From Bacteroidota bacterium (GTDB lineage Bacteria > Bacteroidota > Bacteroidia > UBA8524), in the NCBI GenBank assembly GCA_008933805.1, contig WBUH01000002.1:91443-155442 (forward strand): 64,000 nucleotides of DNA. Reading direction: 5' to 3'. The stretch's first letter is position 1; each line of letters begins with the position of its first letter. Position numbers and translations under genes: made by a program. The notes beneath the pieces are model-generated. The model was given only the letters and a program-made list of their open reading frames with translations. It searched no databases and had not been told where the DNA came from. Of the stretch, positions 1-7,255 are shown one piece after another.

Positions 1-678
1 AGCTGGATTACACACGGTAAAAGCGGTGATGTAGCAGTAGTGATGGTGCGTACAGGTGAATTGCTTGACAGCAACGGTATTACTGCATTTGTAATTGAAA
101 AAGGAACACCGGGCTTTAGTGCCGGCCGTAAAGAAAACAAACTTGGAATGCGCGCCAGCGAAACTACCGAGTTGATTTTTGAGAACTGCCGTGTACACAA
201 AAGCCAGATATTAGGCGAAGTAGGCCAAGGTTTCAAACAAGCCATGAAAGTATTAGAAGGCGGTCGCATATCAATCGCAGCACTTTCATTAGGTATTGCC
301 AAAGGAGCTTACGAAGCATCGCTTAAATATGCAAGAGAACGCGAACAGTTTGGTAAACCCATCGGTGAGTTTCAAGCCATCGGGTTTAAATTAGCAGATA
401 TGGCTACCCAAATAGAAGCTTCAGAATTGCTTATTATGCAAGCAGCTGATTGTAAAAACCGCAATATGCCATTAAACAAACTTTCGGCAATGGCTAAGTA
501 TTACGCATCAGAAGTAGCTGTAAAAGTATCTACCGAAGCCGTGCAGATATTTGGTGGCTATGGCTATACCAAAGATTATCCGGTAGAGAAATTTTACCGC
601 GATAGCAAACTTTGCACCATTGGCGAAGGCACATCAGAGATACAAAAGTTAGTAATCTCAAGAGAGATTTTGAAATAG
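1..678 (+). CDS. Acyl-CoA dehydrogenase, C-terminal part (5' end outside window)
   Basis: The frame is open from base 1, so this is the last 225 residues of a longer gene. It covers the end of the beta domain and the four-helix C-terminal domain of the FAD-dependent acyl-CoA dehydrogenase family, which oxidises acyl-CoA to 2-enoyl-CoA and passes electrons to electron-transferring flavoprotein. The segment GGRISIAALSLGIAKGAYE and the closing motif GGYGYTKDYPVEKFYRD followed by GEGTSEIQ are typical. The Glu of GEGTSEIQ lies where the catalytic base of short- and medium-chain enzymes sits. Chain-length preference cannot be decided from this part. A promoter for the next gene starts two bases after the stop codon. 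Confidence 0.95.
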   Translation, partial: SWITHGKSGDVAVVMVRTGELLDSNGITAFVIEKGTPGFSAGRKENKLGMRASETTELIFENCRVHKSQILGEVGQGFKQAMKVLEGGRISIAALSLGIAKGAYEASLKYAREREQFGKPIGEFQAIGFKLADMATQIEASELLIMQAADCKNRNMPLNKLSAMAKYYASEVAVKVSTEAVQIFGGYGYTKDYPVEKFYRDSKLCTIGEGTSEIQKLVISREILK

Positions 679-679
679 C

Positions 680-710
680 TTGCACATAACAGATTAGTGT
701 ATTATTTTTG
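680..710 (+). promoter_or_regulatory. Promoter of rpsU
   Basis: TTG at 680-682, a 20-base spacer and TATTTTTG at 703-710 fit the Bacteroidota housekeeping promoter (TTG near -33, TAnnTTTG near -7). Transcription would start about 20 bases before the rpsU ATG. Confidence 0.75.
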
Positions 711-736
711 CAACCCCATTTGGAATTTTATTTGAC

Positions 737-928
737 ATGATTATAGTTAACGTAAAAGAAAACGAAAGCTTAGATAAAGCCCTTAAGAAGTTTAAAAAGA
801 AGTTTGAAAAAACTGGAGTACTGAAAGAACTTCGTCGCCGTCAGGCCTTTGAGAAACCCTCAATTTCTCGTCGTATGCAAATCATTAAGGCTGCCTACAA
901 GCAATCGCAACAAATCACAGGCGAATAA
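737..928 (+). CDS. rpsU: 30S ribosomal protein S21
   Basis: This 63-residue basic protein has the S21 pattern: an N-terminal strand (MIIVNVKENESLDKALKKF) followed by a Lys/Arg-rich helix with KELRRRQAFEKPS. S21 binds the platform of the small ribosomal subunit near the 3' end of 16S rRNA and takes part in initiation. The length is normal for the family. It has its own well-formed promoter just upstream, and the recombinase gene follows after about 55 bases, an arrangement that allows co-transcription. Confidence 0.97.
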   Translation: MIIVNVKENESLDKALKKFKKKFEKTGVLKELRRRQAFEKPSISRRMQIIKAAYKQSQQITGE

Positions 929-983
929 TTTCGACCTGCTGGTTAATGATATTTAATTTCTGTATCTTTACACGTAAAGTGTG

Positions 984-1874
984 ATGGATACAGAAATTTT
1001 GTTTTTTATTGAGTATTTGGTAGTTGAGAAGAAATACTCGCAACATACCATCGCTGCCTACCAAAACGATTTAGACCAGTTTGCCCAATACGTAACCAAC
1101 CATTACGGAGCAGTTACAGTAGATACCATCACCCATCAACAAATTCGCAGCTGGCTTGCACAATTACTTTCAGAGGGCGTAAAAGCCACTTCGGTAAACC
1201 GAAAGATATCCAGCCTAAAAAGCTTCTTTAAATACCTCAAAAAAACGGGTAAGGCCGATGGCAATCCCATGGCCAAGGTTCAATCACCCAAAAAGCCCAA
1301 ACAACTGCCTGTATTTGTTGAAAAAGGCAAAATGGAGGTATTAACCGAAAACATATTGCCCGAGGACGGCGATGACTTCCTATCACTACGCAATAGGTTG
1401 GTTGTAGAAATGCTGTATGGAACGGGTATGCGTTTAAGCGAGCTAATCAACCTGAAAGAAACGGATGTAGATTTTTACGGACAAACGCTAAAAGTGCTAG
1501 GAAAACGCAATAAAGAGCGCATTATCCCTATCAGTAAGCCCTTACTTGAAATTGTTGAAAAATACCTGGCTGCTAAGGCTGAAAATTCCGAAAAATGTTT
1601 ATATTTGTTATGCAACAAGGGAGACAAAATGTATCCCGGGCTGGTATATAAAATTGTGAAGGGGAATTTGTCATTGGTTACCACAGTAAAGAAAAAAAGT
1701 CCACACGTGTTGCGCCATACATTCGCTACCCATCTGTTAGAAAACGGCGCCGACCTTAACGCAATCAAAGAATTGCTAGGGCACGCCAGCCTTGCGGCTA
1801 CACAGGTATACACACACAACTCTATAGAACGCCTAAAGGAGGTACATAAAAAGTCCCATCCAAAATCATCATAA
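984..1874 (+). CDS. Tyrosine recombinase, XerC/XerD type
   Basis: This 296-residue integrase-family recombinase has an N-terminal SAM-like core-binding domain (about residues 1-85) and a catalytic domain (about 105-290). The active-site residues are visible: Arg in GTGMRLSEL, Lys in LGKRNKERIIP, the HVLRHTFATH and LLGHASLAATQ boxes, and the nucleophile Tyr in QVYTH. Length and motifs fit chromosomal Xer recombinases that resolve chromosome dimers at dif, not phage integrases, and no mobile element surrounds it. A GTG at 981 directly precedes the ATG at 984; the ATG is preferred. XerC and XerD cannot be told apart here. Confidence 0.93.
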   Translation: MDTEILFFIEYLVVEKKYSQHTIAAYQNDLDQFAQYVTNHYGAVTVDTITHQQIRSWLAQLLSEGVKATSVNRKISSLKSFFKYLKKTGKADGNPMAKVQSPKKPKQLPVFVEKGKMEVLTENILPEDGDDFLSLRNRLVVEMLYGTGMRLSELINLKETDVDFYGQTLKVLGKRNKERIIPISKPLLEIVEKYLAAKAENSEKCLYLLCNKGDKMYPGLVYKIVKGNLSLVTTVKKKSPHVLRHTFATHLLENGADLNAIKELLGHASLAATQVYTHNSIERLKEVHKKSHPKSS

Positions 1875-1898
1875 GTTTAACCCTTAATTTTACGAGCT

Positions 1899-2204
1899 AT
1901 GCAAATCATGATTCAATCTATTCATTTCGACGCTGACAGGAAACTTATTGCTTACATCCAAAAGCGCCTTGAGAAGCTGCTCACATTTCATGATAACATC
2001 ATTGATGCAAATGTGTATTTGAAAGTTGAAAAAAGTGGAGACAATAACAACAAAACCCTCGAGGTTAAACTAAATGTTCAGAACCAAACACTATTTTGTG
2101 AAGAGCACTGCCGCACGTTCGAATGCGCTATAGATCTGGCAGTTGAGTCACTAAAAATGCAGTTGAAAAAGTACAAAGACAAACTTCGTGCTGTAAATTT
2201 TTAA
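1899..2204 (+). CDS. hpf: Ribosome hibernation promoting factor, short form
   Basis: This 101-residue protein of the HPF/RaiA (sigma-54 modulation) family has the opening strand IQSIHFDADRKLIAYIQKRLEKL, the middle strands with VEKSGDNNNKTLEVKL and a final helix ending in LKMQLKKYKDKLR. The family binds the decoding region of the 30S subunit and keeps ribosomes inactive in stationary phase. There is no C-terminal dimerisation domain, so it is the short form. It lies 24 bases after the recombinase gene and probably shares its transcript. The tRNA operon promoter begins 8 bases after the stop codon. Confidence 0.92.
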   Translation: MQIMIQSIHFDADRKLIAYIQKRLEKLLTFHDNIIDANVYLKVEKSGDNNNKTLEVKLNVQNQTLFCEEHCRTFECAIDLAVESLKMQLKKYKDKLRAVNF

Positions 2205-2212
2205 AAATTTCT

Positions 2213-2242
2213 TTGCACAAATAATTTTTTCATCTACTTTTG
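2213..2242 (+). promoter_or_regulatory. Promoter of the tRNA-tuf operon
   Basis: TTG at 2213-2215 and TACTTTTG at 2235-2242 are separated by 19 bases, an excellent match to the Bacteroidota consensus. The expected start near 2247-2249 lies inside the first arm of the hairpin at 2243-2286. Confidence 0.8.
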
Positions 2243-2296
2243 CAGTCCTTTGAAAAAGTACGAAACGTACTGACATCAAAGGACTGTTCTTTTTTA
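2243..2296 (+). terminator. Terminator-like leader hairpin before the tRNA operon
   Basis: Arms 2243-2253 and 2276-2286 are an 11-bp perfect inverted repeat, an inner GTACG/CGTAC pair (2258-2262 and 2266-2270) extends the stem, and a T-rich run (2287-2296) follows. It looks like an intrinsic terminator but stands between the promoter and the first tRNA, so it may be an attenuator or end a very short RNA. Confidence 0.6.
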
Positions 2297-2302
2297 TAAC
2301 AA

Positions 2303-2375
2303 GCCACTTTAGCTCAGCTGGTAGAGCAACTGATTTGTAATCAGTAGGTCGCTGGTTCGATCCCGGCAAGTGGCT
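2303..2375 (+). tRNA. tRNA-Thr(TGT)
   Basis: A complete cloverleaf is present: acceptor GCCACTT/AAGTGGC, D arm GCTC/GAGC, anticodon stem ACTGA/TCAGT with loop TTTGTAA (anticodon TGT at 2336-2338), and a T arm with TTCGATC. CCA is not encoded. It is the first tRNA of the operon. Confidence 0.97.
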
Positions 2376-2393
2376 CGCATTTTAAATGCAAAC

Positions 2394-2477
2394 GGGGAGA
2401 TACCAGAGTGGCCAAATGGGACGGACTGTAAATCCGTTGGGAAACCTACGAAGGTTCGAATCCTTCTCTCCCCACCA
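2394..2477 (+). tRNA. tRNA-Tyr(GTA)
   Basis: This is a class II tRNA with a long variable arm. Acceptor is GGGGAGA/TCTCCCC, anticodon loop CTGTAAA with GTA at 2428-2430, and the T loop contains TTCGAAT. It is the only tRNA of the cluster followed by CCA in the DNA (2475-2477). Confidence 0.97.
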
Positions 2478-2503
2478 AATGCATAGCACAGCTATGCAGG
2501 TTT

Positions 2504-2576
2504 GCGGGAGTAGCTCAGTTGGTAGAGCGACAGCCTTCCAAGCTGTAGGTCGCGGGTTCGAGCCTCGTCTCCCGCT
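2504..2576 (+). tRNA. tRNA-Gly(TCC)
   Basis: Acceptor GCGGGAG/CTCCCGC, anticodon stem ACAGC/GCTGT with loop CTTCCAA (anticodon TCC at 2537-2539), and T loop TTCGAGC. CCA is not encoded. Confidence 0.97.
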
Positions 2577-2634
2577 CAAAAGCAAACCGGGCATTGTTAT
2601 AGCACCCGCAAAACATGCAAGTGAAATGCAAACT

Positions 2635-2706
<72 letters not shown>

Positions 2707-2792
2707 CTAGAAAGTGAAAAAGATAGGTGCAGAACAAAACAGAAAGAAGTTTATATTTTTAAACATAAAACGAATACTTAAACAAAAATAAA

Positions 2793-3980
2793 ATGGCTAA
2801 AGAGAATTTCGACCGTTCAAAACCTCACGTGAACATTGGTACAATTGGTCACGTGGATCACGGTAAAACTACACTTACGGCTGCCATTACCAAAGTATTG
2901 GCTGACGCCGGTTTGTCAGAAGCCCGCTCATTTGATTCAATCGACGCAGCTCCTGAAGAAAAAGAACGCGGTATTACCATTAACACCGCCCACGTTGAAT
3001 ATCAAACCGCTAACCGTCACTACGCTCACGTAGATTGCCCAGGTCACGCTGACTATGTTAAGAACATGGTTACTGGTGCTGCGCAAATGGACGGTGCTAT
3101 ATTGGTGGTTGCTTCAACCGACGGTCCTATGCCTCAAACTCGCGAGCACATCCTTTTGGCTCGTCAGGTAGGTGTACCTCAACTTGTTGTATTTATGAAC
3201 AAAGTTGACATGGTTGACGATCCCGAACTACTTGACCTAGTAGAAATGGAAATCCGCGAACTGTTGAGTTTCTACAACTTCGACGGTGACAATATCCCAG
3301 TTATCCGTGGTTCAGCACTTGGTGCTTTGAACGGCGAACCTAAGTGGGTTGACACTGTTAAAGCTCTTATGGATGCTGTTGACAACTGGATTCCAATTCC
3401 TCCACGTTTGACTGACCAACCTTTCTTGATGCCTATCGAGGACGTGTTCTCAATCACTGGTCGTGGTACTGTTGCTACCGGTAGGATTGAAAGGGGTGTA
3501 ATCAACTCTGGTGATCCTGTAGAAATCATCGGTATGGGTTCTGAAAAACTAACCTCAACCGTAACTGGTATCGAGATGTTCCGTAAGATCCTTGACCGTG
3601 GTGAAGCTGGTGATAACGCAGGTTTGTTGCTACGTGGTATCGACAAAGAATCTATCCGTCGTGGTATGGTTATTTGCAAGCCAGGTTCAGTAACTCCTCA
3701 CAAAGCATTCAAAGGCGAGGTTTATATCCTTACCAAAGAAGAAGGTGGTCGTCACACCCCATTCTTCAACAAATACAAGCCTCAGTTCTACTTCCGTACA
3801 ACTGACGTTACCGGTGACGTATCTCTTCCAGAAGGTACTGAAATGGTAATGCCCGGTGATAACGTAACTATCACAGTTGCCCTTTTGAACCCAATCGCTA
3901 TGGAAAAAGGTCTTCGTTTCGCTATCCGCGAAGGTGGACGTACCATCGGTGCAGGTCAGGTAACTGAAATTCTTGACTAA
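2793..3980 (+). CDS. tuf: Elongation factor Tu
   Basis: EF-Tu delivers aminoacyl-tRNA to the ribosome as a GTP complex. At 395 residues it has normal length. The GTPase motifs are intact: P-loop GHVDHGKT (19-26), DCPGH (81-85) and NKVD (136-139). Domain 2 starts near residue 205 ([12 protein letters not shown]) and domain 3 ends with [13 protein letters not shown]. Codons are biased as expected for a highly expressed gene. It is co-directional with the four upstream tRNA genes, and a hairpin terminator and tRNA-Trp follow it. Confidence 0.99.
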   Translation: MAKENFDRSKPHVNIGTIGHVDHGKTTLTAAITKVLADAGLSEARSFDSIDAAPEEKERGITINTAHVEYQTANRHYAHVDCPGHADYVKNMVTGAAQMDGAILVVASTDGPMPQTREHILLARQVGVPQLVVFMNKVDMVDDPELLDLVEMEIRELLSFYNFDGDNIPVIRGSALGALNGEPKWVDTVKALMDAVDNWIPIPPRLTDQPFLMPIEDVFSITGRGTVATGRIERGVINSGDPVEIIGMGSEKLTSTVTGIEMFRKILDRGEAGDNAGLLLRGIDKESIRRGMVICKPGSVTPHKAFKGEVYILTKEEGGRHTPFFNKYKPQFYFRTTDVTGDVSLPEGTEMVMPGDNVTITVALLNPIAMEKGLRFAIREGGRTIGAGQVTEILD

Positions 3981-4010
3981 TCGTCGAGGATTTAAAATAT
4001 AAATGATACG

Positions 4011-4043
4011 AAATCAATCCCGTTAACTCGGGATTGATTTTTG
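4011..4043 (+). terminator. Intrinsic terminator after tuf
   Basis: Arms AATCAATCCCG (4012-4022) and CGGGATTGATT (4029-4039) with a 6-base loop are followed by a T run. It would end or attenuate transcription between tuf and tRNA-Trp. Confidence 0.8.
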
Positions 4044-4066
4044 TATCTTATGAAAAACTTAAAGTT

Positions 4067-4137
4067 AGGGGTATAGTTCAAAGGTAGAATAGCGGTCTCC
4101 AAAACCGTTGATATGGGTTCGAGTCCTGTTACCCCTG
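4067..4137 (+). tRNA. tRNA-Trp(CCA)
   Basis: Acceptor AGGGGTA/TACCCCT, anticodon stem GCGGT/ACCGT with loop CTCCAAA (anticodon CCA at 4099-4101), and T loop TTCGAGT. CCA is not encoded. It sits between tuf and secE, 13 bases before secE. Confidence 0.97.
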
Positions 4138-4150
4138 CGAAACCTGAATT

Positions 4151-4345
4151 ATGAAAAGGGTAAAAGAATATATAGCTGCGTCATACGACGAATTAGTAAC
4201 CAAAGTTAGCTGGCCTACTTGGGAAGAGTTACAAGACAGTACTATCTTGGTATTGGTATCTTCAGTAATATTTTCTTTTGTAGTATGGGGAGCAGACTTG
4301 GGCTTGAGTGAACTTCTGAAGATGGTTTACTCGTTTTTTAAATAA
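4151..4345 (+). CDS. secE: Preprotein translocase subunit SecE
   Basis: This 64-residue minimal SecE clamps SecY in the translocon. It has the conserved amphipathic stretch ELVTKVSWPTWEELQDST and one transmembrane helix (about residues 30-52, ILVLVSSVIFSFVVWGADLG). Bacteroidota usually have this short, single-span form. It starts 13 bases after tRNA-Trp and ends 12 bases before nusG. Confidence 0.96.
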   Translation: MKRVKEYIAASYDELVTKVSWPTWEELQDSTILVLVSSVIFSFVVWGADLGLSELLKMVYSFFK

Positions 4346-4357
4346 TAGAGGTACCGT

Positions 4358-4897
4358 ATGCAGGATTTTAAGTGGTATGTAGTGAGGGCTATTAGTGGCC
4401 AGGAGAAAAAGGTAAAAGCCTACATAGAGAATGAACTTGCACGTGCAGGTCTTAGTGATTTTGTACCGCAGGTGCTTATCCCTATGGAAAAGGTGTACCA
4501 AATACGTAATGGCAAAAAAACCTCAAAAGAGCGTAGCTTTTATCCCGGATACATACTTATACAAGCAAACTTGGTGGGCGAAGTTGCCCCCATTATTATT
4601 GGTATAAATGGTGTTGTTGGATTTTTGGGAGCCAAAGACCAACCAATACCTCTGCGCCAAGCCGAAGTTGCCCGTATATTGGGTACAGTTGATGAGCAAT
4701 CAGAAAAAGGCGAAACCGCAATTGAACCTTTTATAGTAGGCGAAACCGTGAAAGTTACCGATGGTCCTTTCAGCGGATTTAGCGGTACTATAGAAGAGGT
4801 ATATGAGGAGAAAAAGAAACTTAAGGTAATGGTTAAGATATTTGGCCGCCGCACACCTTTAGAACTAAACTACGTACAAGTAGAAAAAGAACAATAA
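4358..4897 (+). CDS. nusG: Transcription termination/antitermination protein NusG
   Basis: NusG binds the RNA polymerase clamp and links it to Rho or the ribosome. This 179-residue copy has an N-terminal NGN domain (KWYVVRAISGQEKKVKAYIE, then FYPGYILIQ) and a C-terminal KOW domain (about 125-175, VGETVKVTDGPFSGFSGTIEEV). Length and domain order are normal. It follows secE directly, as in most bacteria. Confidence 0.97.
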   Translation: MQDFKWYVVRAISGQEKKVKAYIENELARAGLSDFVPQVLIPMEKVYQIRNGKKTSKERSFYPGYILIQANLVGEVAPIIIGINGVVGFLGAKDQPIPLRQAEVARILGTVDEQSEKGETAIEPFIVGETVKVTDGPFSGFSGTIEEVYEEKKKLKVMVKIFGRRTPLELNYVQVEKEQ

Positions 4898-4980
4898 TCA
4901 AAATTAACACAACGTACAAGACGCGGTAGCTTCCACCCGCAACTACTACTGAGTGATGATTTATAAATAACTGAAACAGA

Positions 4981-5421
4981 ATGGCAAAGGAAATATTCAC
5001 CTATATAAAACTACAGATTAAAGGTGGTGCTGCTAACCCGGCTCCCCCCATTGGCCCTGCACTGGGTGCCAAAGGTGTTAATATCATGGAGTTTTGTAAG
5101 CAGTTTAATGCCCGCACGCAAGACAAAGCAGGCAAGGTTTGCCCCGTGGTGATAACCGTGTACACAGATAAGTCTTTCGACTTTATCTTGAAAACTCCAC
5201 CGGTTGCAGCACAACTGCTTGAAGTTTGCAAAATTCAAAAAGGCTCAGACCAACCTAACCGTAAAAAGACAGGTTCGGTTTCTTGGGATCAAGTGAAGCA
5301 AATTGCTGAAGAAAAAATGCCTGATTTGAATTGCTTCACAGTAGAATCGGCAATGAAAATGGTTGCCGGTACTGCTCGCAGTATGGGAATAACCGTTACC
5401 GGCACTGCACCTTGGGCATAA
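4981..5421 (+). CDS. rplK: 50S ribosomal protein L11
   Basis: L11 binds the GTPase-associated region of 23S rRNA. The 146-residue protein shows the proline-rich N-terminal motif ([21 protein letters not shown]), the linker [10 protein letters not shown] and the RNA-binding C-terminal domain ending in [12 protein letters not shown]. An 83-base leader separates it from nusG. L11 and L1 genes are adjacent, as in other bacteria. Confidence 0.98.
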   Translation: MAKEIFTYIKLQIKGGAANPAPPIGPALGAKGVNIMEFCKQFNARTQDKAGKVCPVVITVYTDKSFDFILKTPPVAAQLLEVCKIQKGSDQPNRKKTGSVSWDQVKQIAEEKMPDLNCFTVESAMKMVAGTARSMGITVTGTAPWA

Positions 5422-5451
5422 TCTTAAACCACAAAACGAGTTGAGAAAACC

Positions 5452-6150
5452 ATGGCACGTTTAACTAAAAAAAGAAAATTACAATTAGCAAAATACGATC
5501 CTAAACAAGCATATACGTTGGTAGATGCTGCCAAGATTGTAAAAGATTTATCATTGACGAAGTTCGATTCGTCAGTTGATATTGACGTTCGCTTGGGTGT
5601 TGACCCTCGTAAATCAAACCAAATGGTTAGGGGCACAGCAGTGTTGCCTCATGGAACCGGTAAAACCATCCGTGTACTTGTACTTTGCACTCCTGATAAA
5701 GAACAAGAAGCACGCGAAGCCGGTGCCGACCACGTTGGGCTTGACGATTACATTGCCAAAATTGAAAGCGGCTGGACTGATATTGATATCATTATCACCA
5801 TGCCTACAGTAATGGCAAAGTTGGGTAAACTAGGTAAAATCCTAGGACCCCGTAACCTGATGCCCAATCCAAAATCCGGAACTGTTACGCTGGAGGTTGG
5901 TAAAGCTGTGAAGGACGTAAAGGCTGGTAAAATCGACTTTAAAGTTGATAAAACCGGTATCATCCACGCTTCGGTGGGAAAAGCTTCCTTCTCGCCCGAG
6001 CATCTCTACGACAATGCTGTTGAATTAATTCAGACATTGGCAAAACTAAAGCCTGCTTCTGCTAAAGGTACTTACATTAAAAGTATCTACATCTCAAGCA
6101 CGATGAGCCCCGGTGTTAATATTGACACTAAATCGGTTCCCGGTATCTAA
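5452..6150 (+). CDS. rplA: 50S ribosomal protein L1
   Basis: L1 forms the mobile stalk at the E site and in many bacteria also represses its own operon. This 232-residue protein has the family signatures [39 protein letters not shown] and [15 protein letters not shown]. It lies 30 bases after rplK. No obvious copy of the rRNA L1-binding fold was recognised in the mRNA leader, so autogenous control is not shown here. Confidence 0.98.
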   Translation: MARLTKKRKLQLAKYDPKQAYTLVDAAKIVKDLSLTKFDSSVDIDVRLGVDPRKSNQMVRGTAVLPHGTGKTIRVLVLCTPDKEQEAREAGADHVGLDDYIAKIESGWTDIDIIITMPTVMAKLGKLGKILGPRNLMPNPKSGTVTLEVGKAVKDVKAGKIDFKVDKTGIIHASVGKASFSPEHLYDNAVELIQTLAKLKPASAKGTYIKSIYISSTMSPGVNIDTKSVPGI

Positions 6151-6180
6151 TGCAGGGACTTAAAGTAAACGTAAAGAGAC

Positions 6181-6705
6181 ATGAATAAGCAAGAAAAAGA
6201 GGACATTGTTAACAGCTTGGCTGAGCAGTTGCGTAACTATAAATTTATTTATATTACAGATACTTCAAACCTAAGCGCTGGCAATGATAACAAACTTAGG
6301 CGCAGCTTACACAAGCAAGGTATAAAAATGCAGGTGGCTAAAAACACCTTAATCCGCAAAGCTATGGAAGCTTCGGGTAATAACTACGGCGAATTGCCAA
6401 GTATCCTTAAAGGTACTTCTGCAATTATGTTTAGTGATGATGCCAAAATACCTGCTCTTGCCATTAAAGAATTCAGAAAATCTAACGATAAGCCTTTGTT
6501 GAAAGGTGCTTACATTGATTCTGATGTATTTATCGGCGACAGCCAGCTTGATGTACTTACTAAACTAAAATCACGCAACGAACTTATCGGCGAAGTTATC
6601 GGTTTGCTGCAATCACCTGCACAAAATGTTATTTCAGCATTGCAATCAGGTGGCAACAAATTGGCCGGTATTGTTAAGACCCTTGAAGAGAGGGCACAAG
6701 CATAA
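6181..6705 (+). CDS. rplJ: 50S ribosomal protein L10
   Basis: L10 is the base of the L7/L12 stalk. The 174-residue protein carries the rRNA-binding N-terminal domain (YIYITDTSNLSA, KNTLIRKAMEA, LKGTSAIMFSDD) and a C-terminal helix (residues about 130-174) that binds L7/L12 dimers. It starts 30 bases after rplA. The 64 A/T-rich bases before rplL hold no clear promoter. Confidence 0.97.
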   Translation: MNKQEKEDIVNSLAEQLRNYKFIYITDTSNLSAGNDNKLRRSLHKQGIKMQVAKNTLIRKAMEASGNNYGELPSILKGTSAIMFSDDAKIPALAIKEFRKSNDKPLLKGAYIDSDVFIGDSQLDVLTKLKSRNELIGEVIGLLQSPAQNVISALQSGGNKLAGIVKTLEERAQA

Positions 6706-6769
6706 CTTATTTCAAAAAAAACAAAAACAATTTTTAACTCATTACAAACCTTTTTAAAAAAATAATAAA

Positions 6770-7147
6770 ATGGCAGATTTGAAACAATTCGCGGAACAGT
6801 TGGTTAGCTTAACAGTAAAAGACGTAAACGAGCTTGCTAAAATTCTTAAAGAAGAATACGGCATTGAGCCTGCTGCTGCTGCTGTTGCAGTTGCTGCTGC
6901 TCCTGCTGGCGATGCAGCCCCTGCTGCTGCTGAGCAAACTGAATTTGACGTAATTCTAAGTTCAGCTGGTGCTGCTAAACTTAACGTTGTTAAGTTAGTA
7001 AAAGACCTTACCGGTTTGGGCTTGAAAGAAGCCAAAGACTTGGTTGACGGTGCACCAAAAGCTGTAAAAGAAAAAGTTTCTAAAGAAGAAGCTGAAGCTA
7101 TTAAAGCTCAATTGGTTGAAGCCGGAGCTACTGTTGAAGTTAAGTAA
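6770..7147 (+). CDS. rplL: 50S ribosomal protein L7/L12
   Basis: This 125-residue stalk protein recruits translation factors. It has an N-terminal dimerisation helix pair (about 1-35), a flexible Ala-rich hinge (about 38-55) and the compact C-terminal domain with the signature [21 protein letters not shown] and [14 protein letters not shown]. The acidic composition is typical. A strong hairpin follows before rpoB. Confidence 0.98.
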   Translation: MADLKQFAEQLVSLTVKDVNELAKILKEEYGIEPAAAAVAVAAAPAGDAAPAAAEQTEFDVILSSAGAAKLNVVKLVKDLTGLGLKEAKDLVDGAPKAVKEKVSKEEAEAIKAQLVEAGATVEVK

Positions 7148-7168
7148 TCATACCGCCCCGATATTTAT

Positions 7169-7200
7169 GCATAGACCCCGGATTTTCCGTGGGTCTATGT
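7169..7200 (+). promoter_or_regulatory. rplL-rpoB intergenic hairpin (attenuator or processing site)
   Basis: CATAGACCC (7170-7178) pairs with GGGTCTATG (7191-7199) across a 12-base loop. No proper T run follows, only CTCTTTT a few bases on. In E. coli the same spacer holds an attenuator and an RNase III site; a similar role is inferred by position only. Confidence 0.55.
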
Positions 7201-7255
7201 ACTCTTTTATATACCTGCAACATTTCTCCCTCCTCATTTAATTTATTTTATACCC

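Noticed and set aside
981-1874. Mobile integrase for the tyrosine recombinase
   Set aside because: No attachment-site repeats, phage or transposon genes nearby; length and motifs fit a housekeeping Xer protein.
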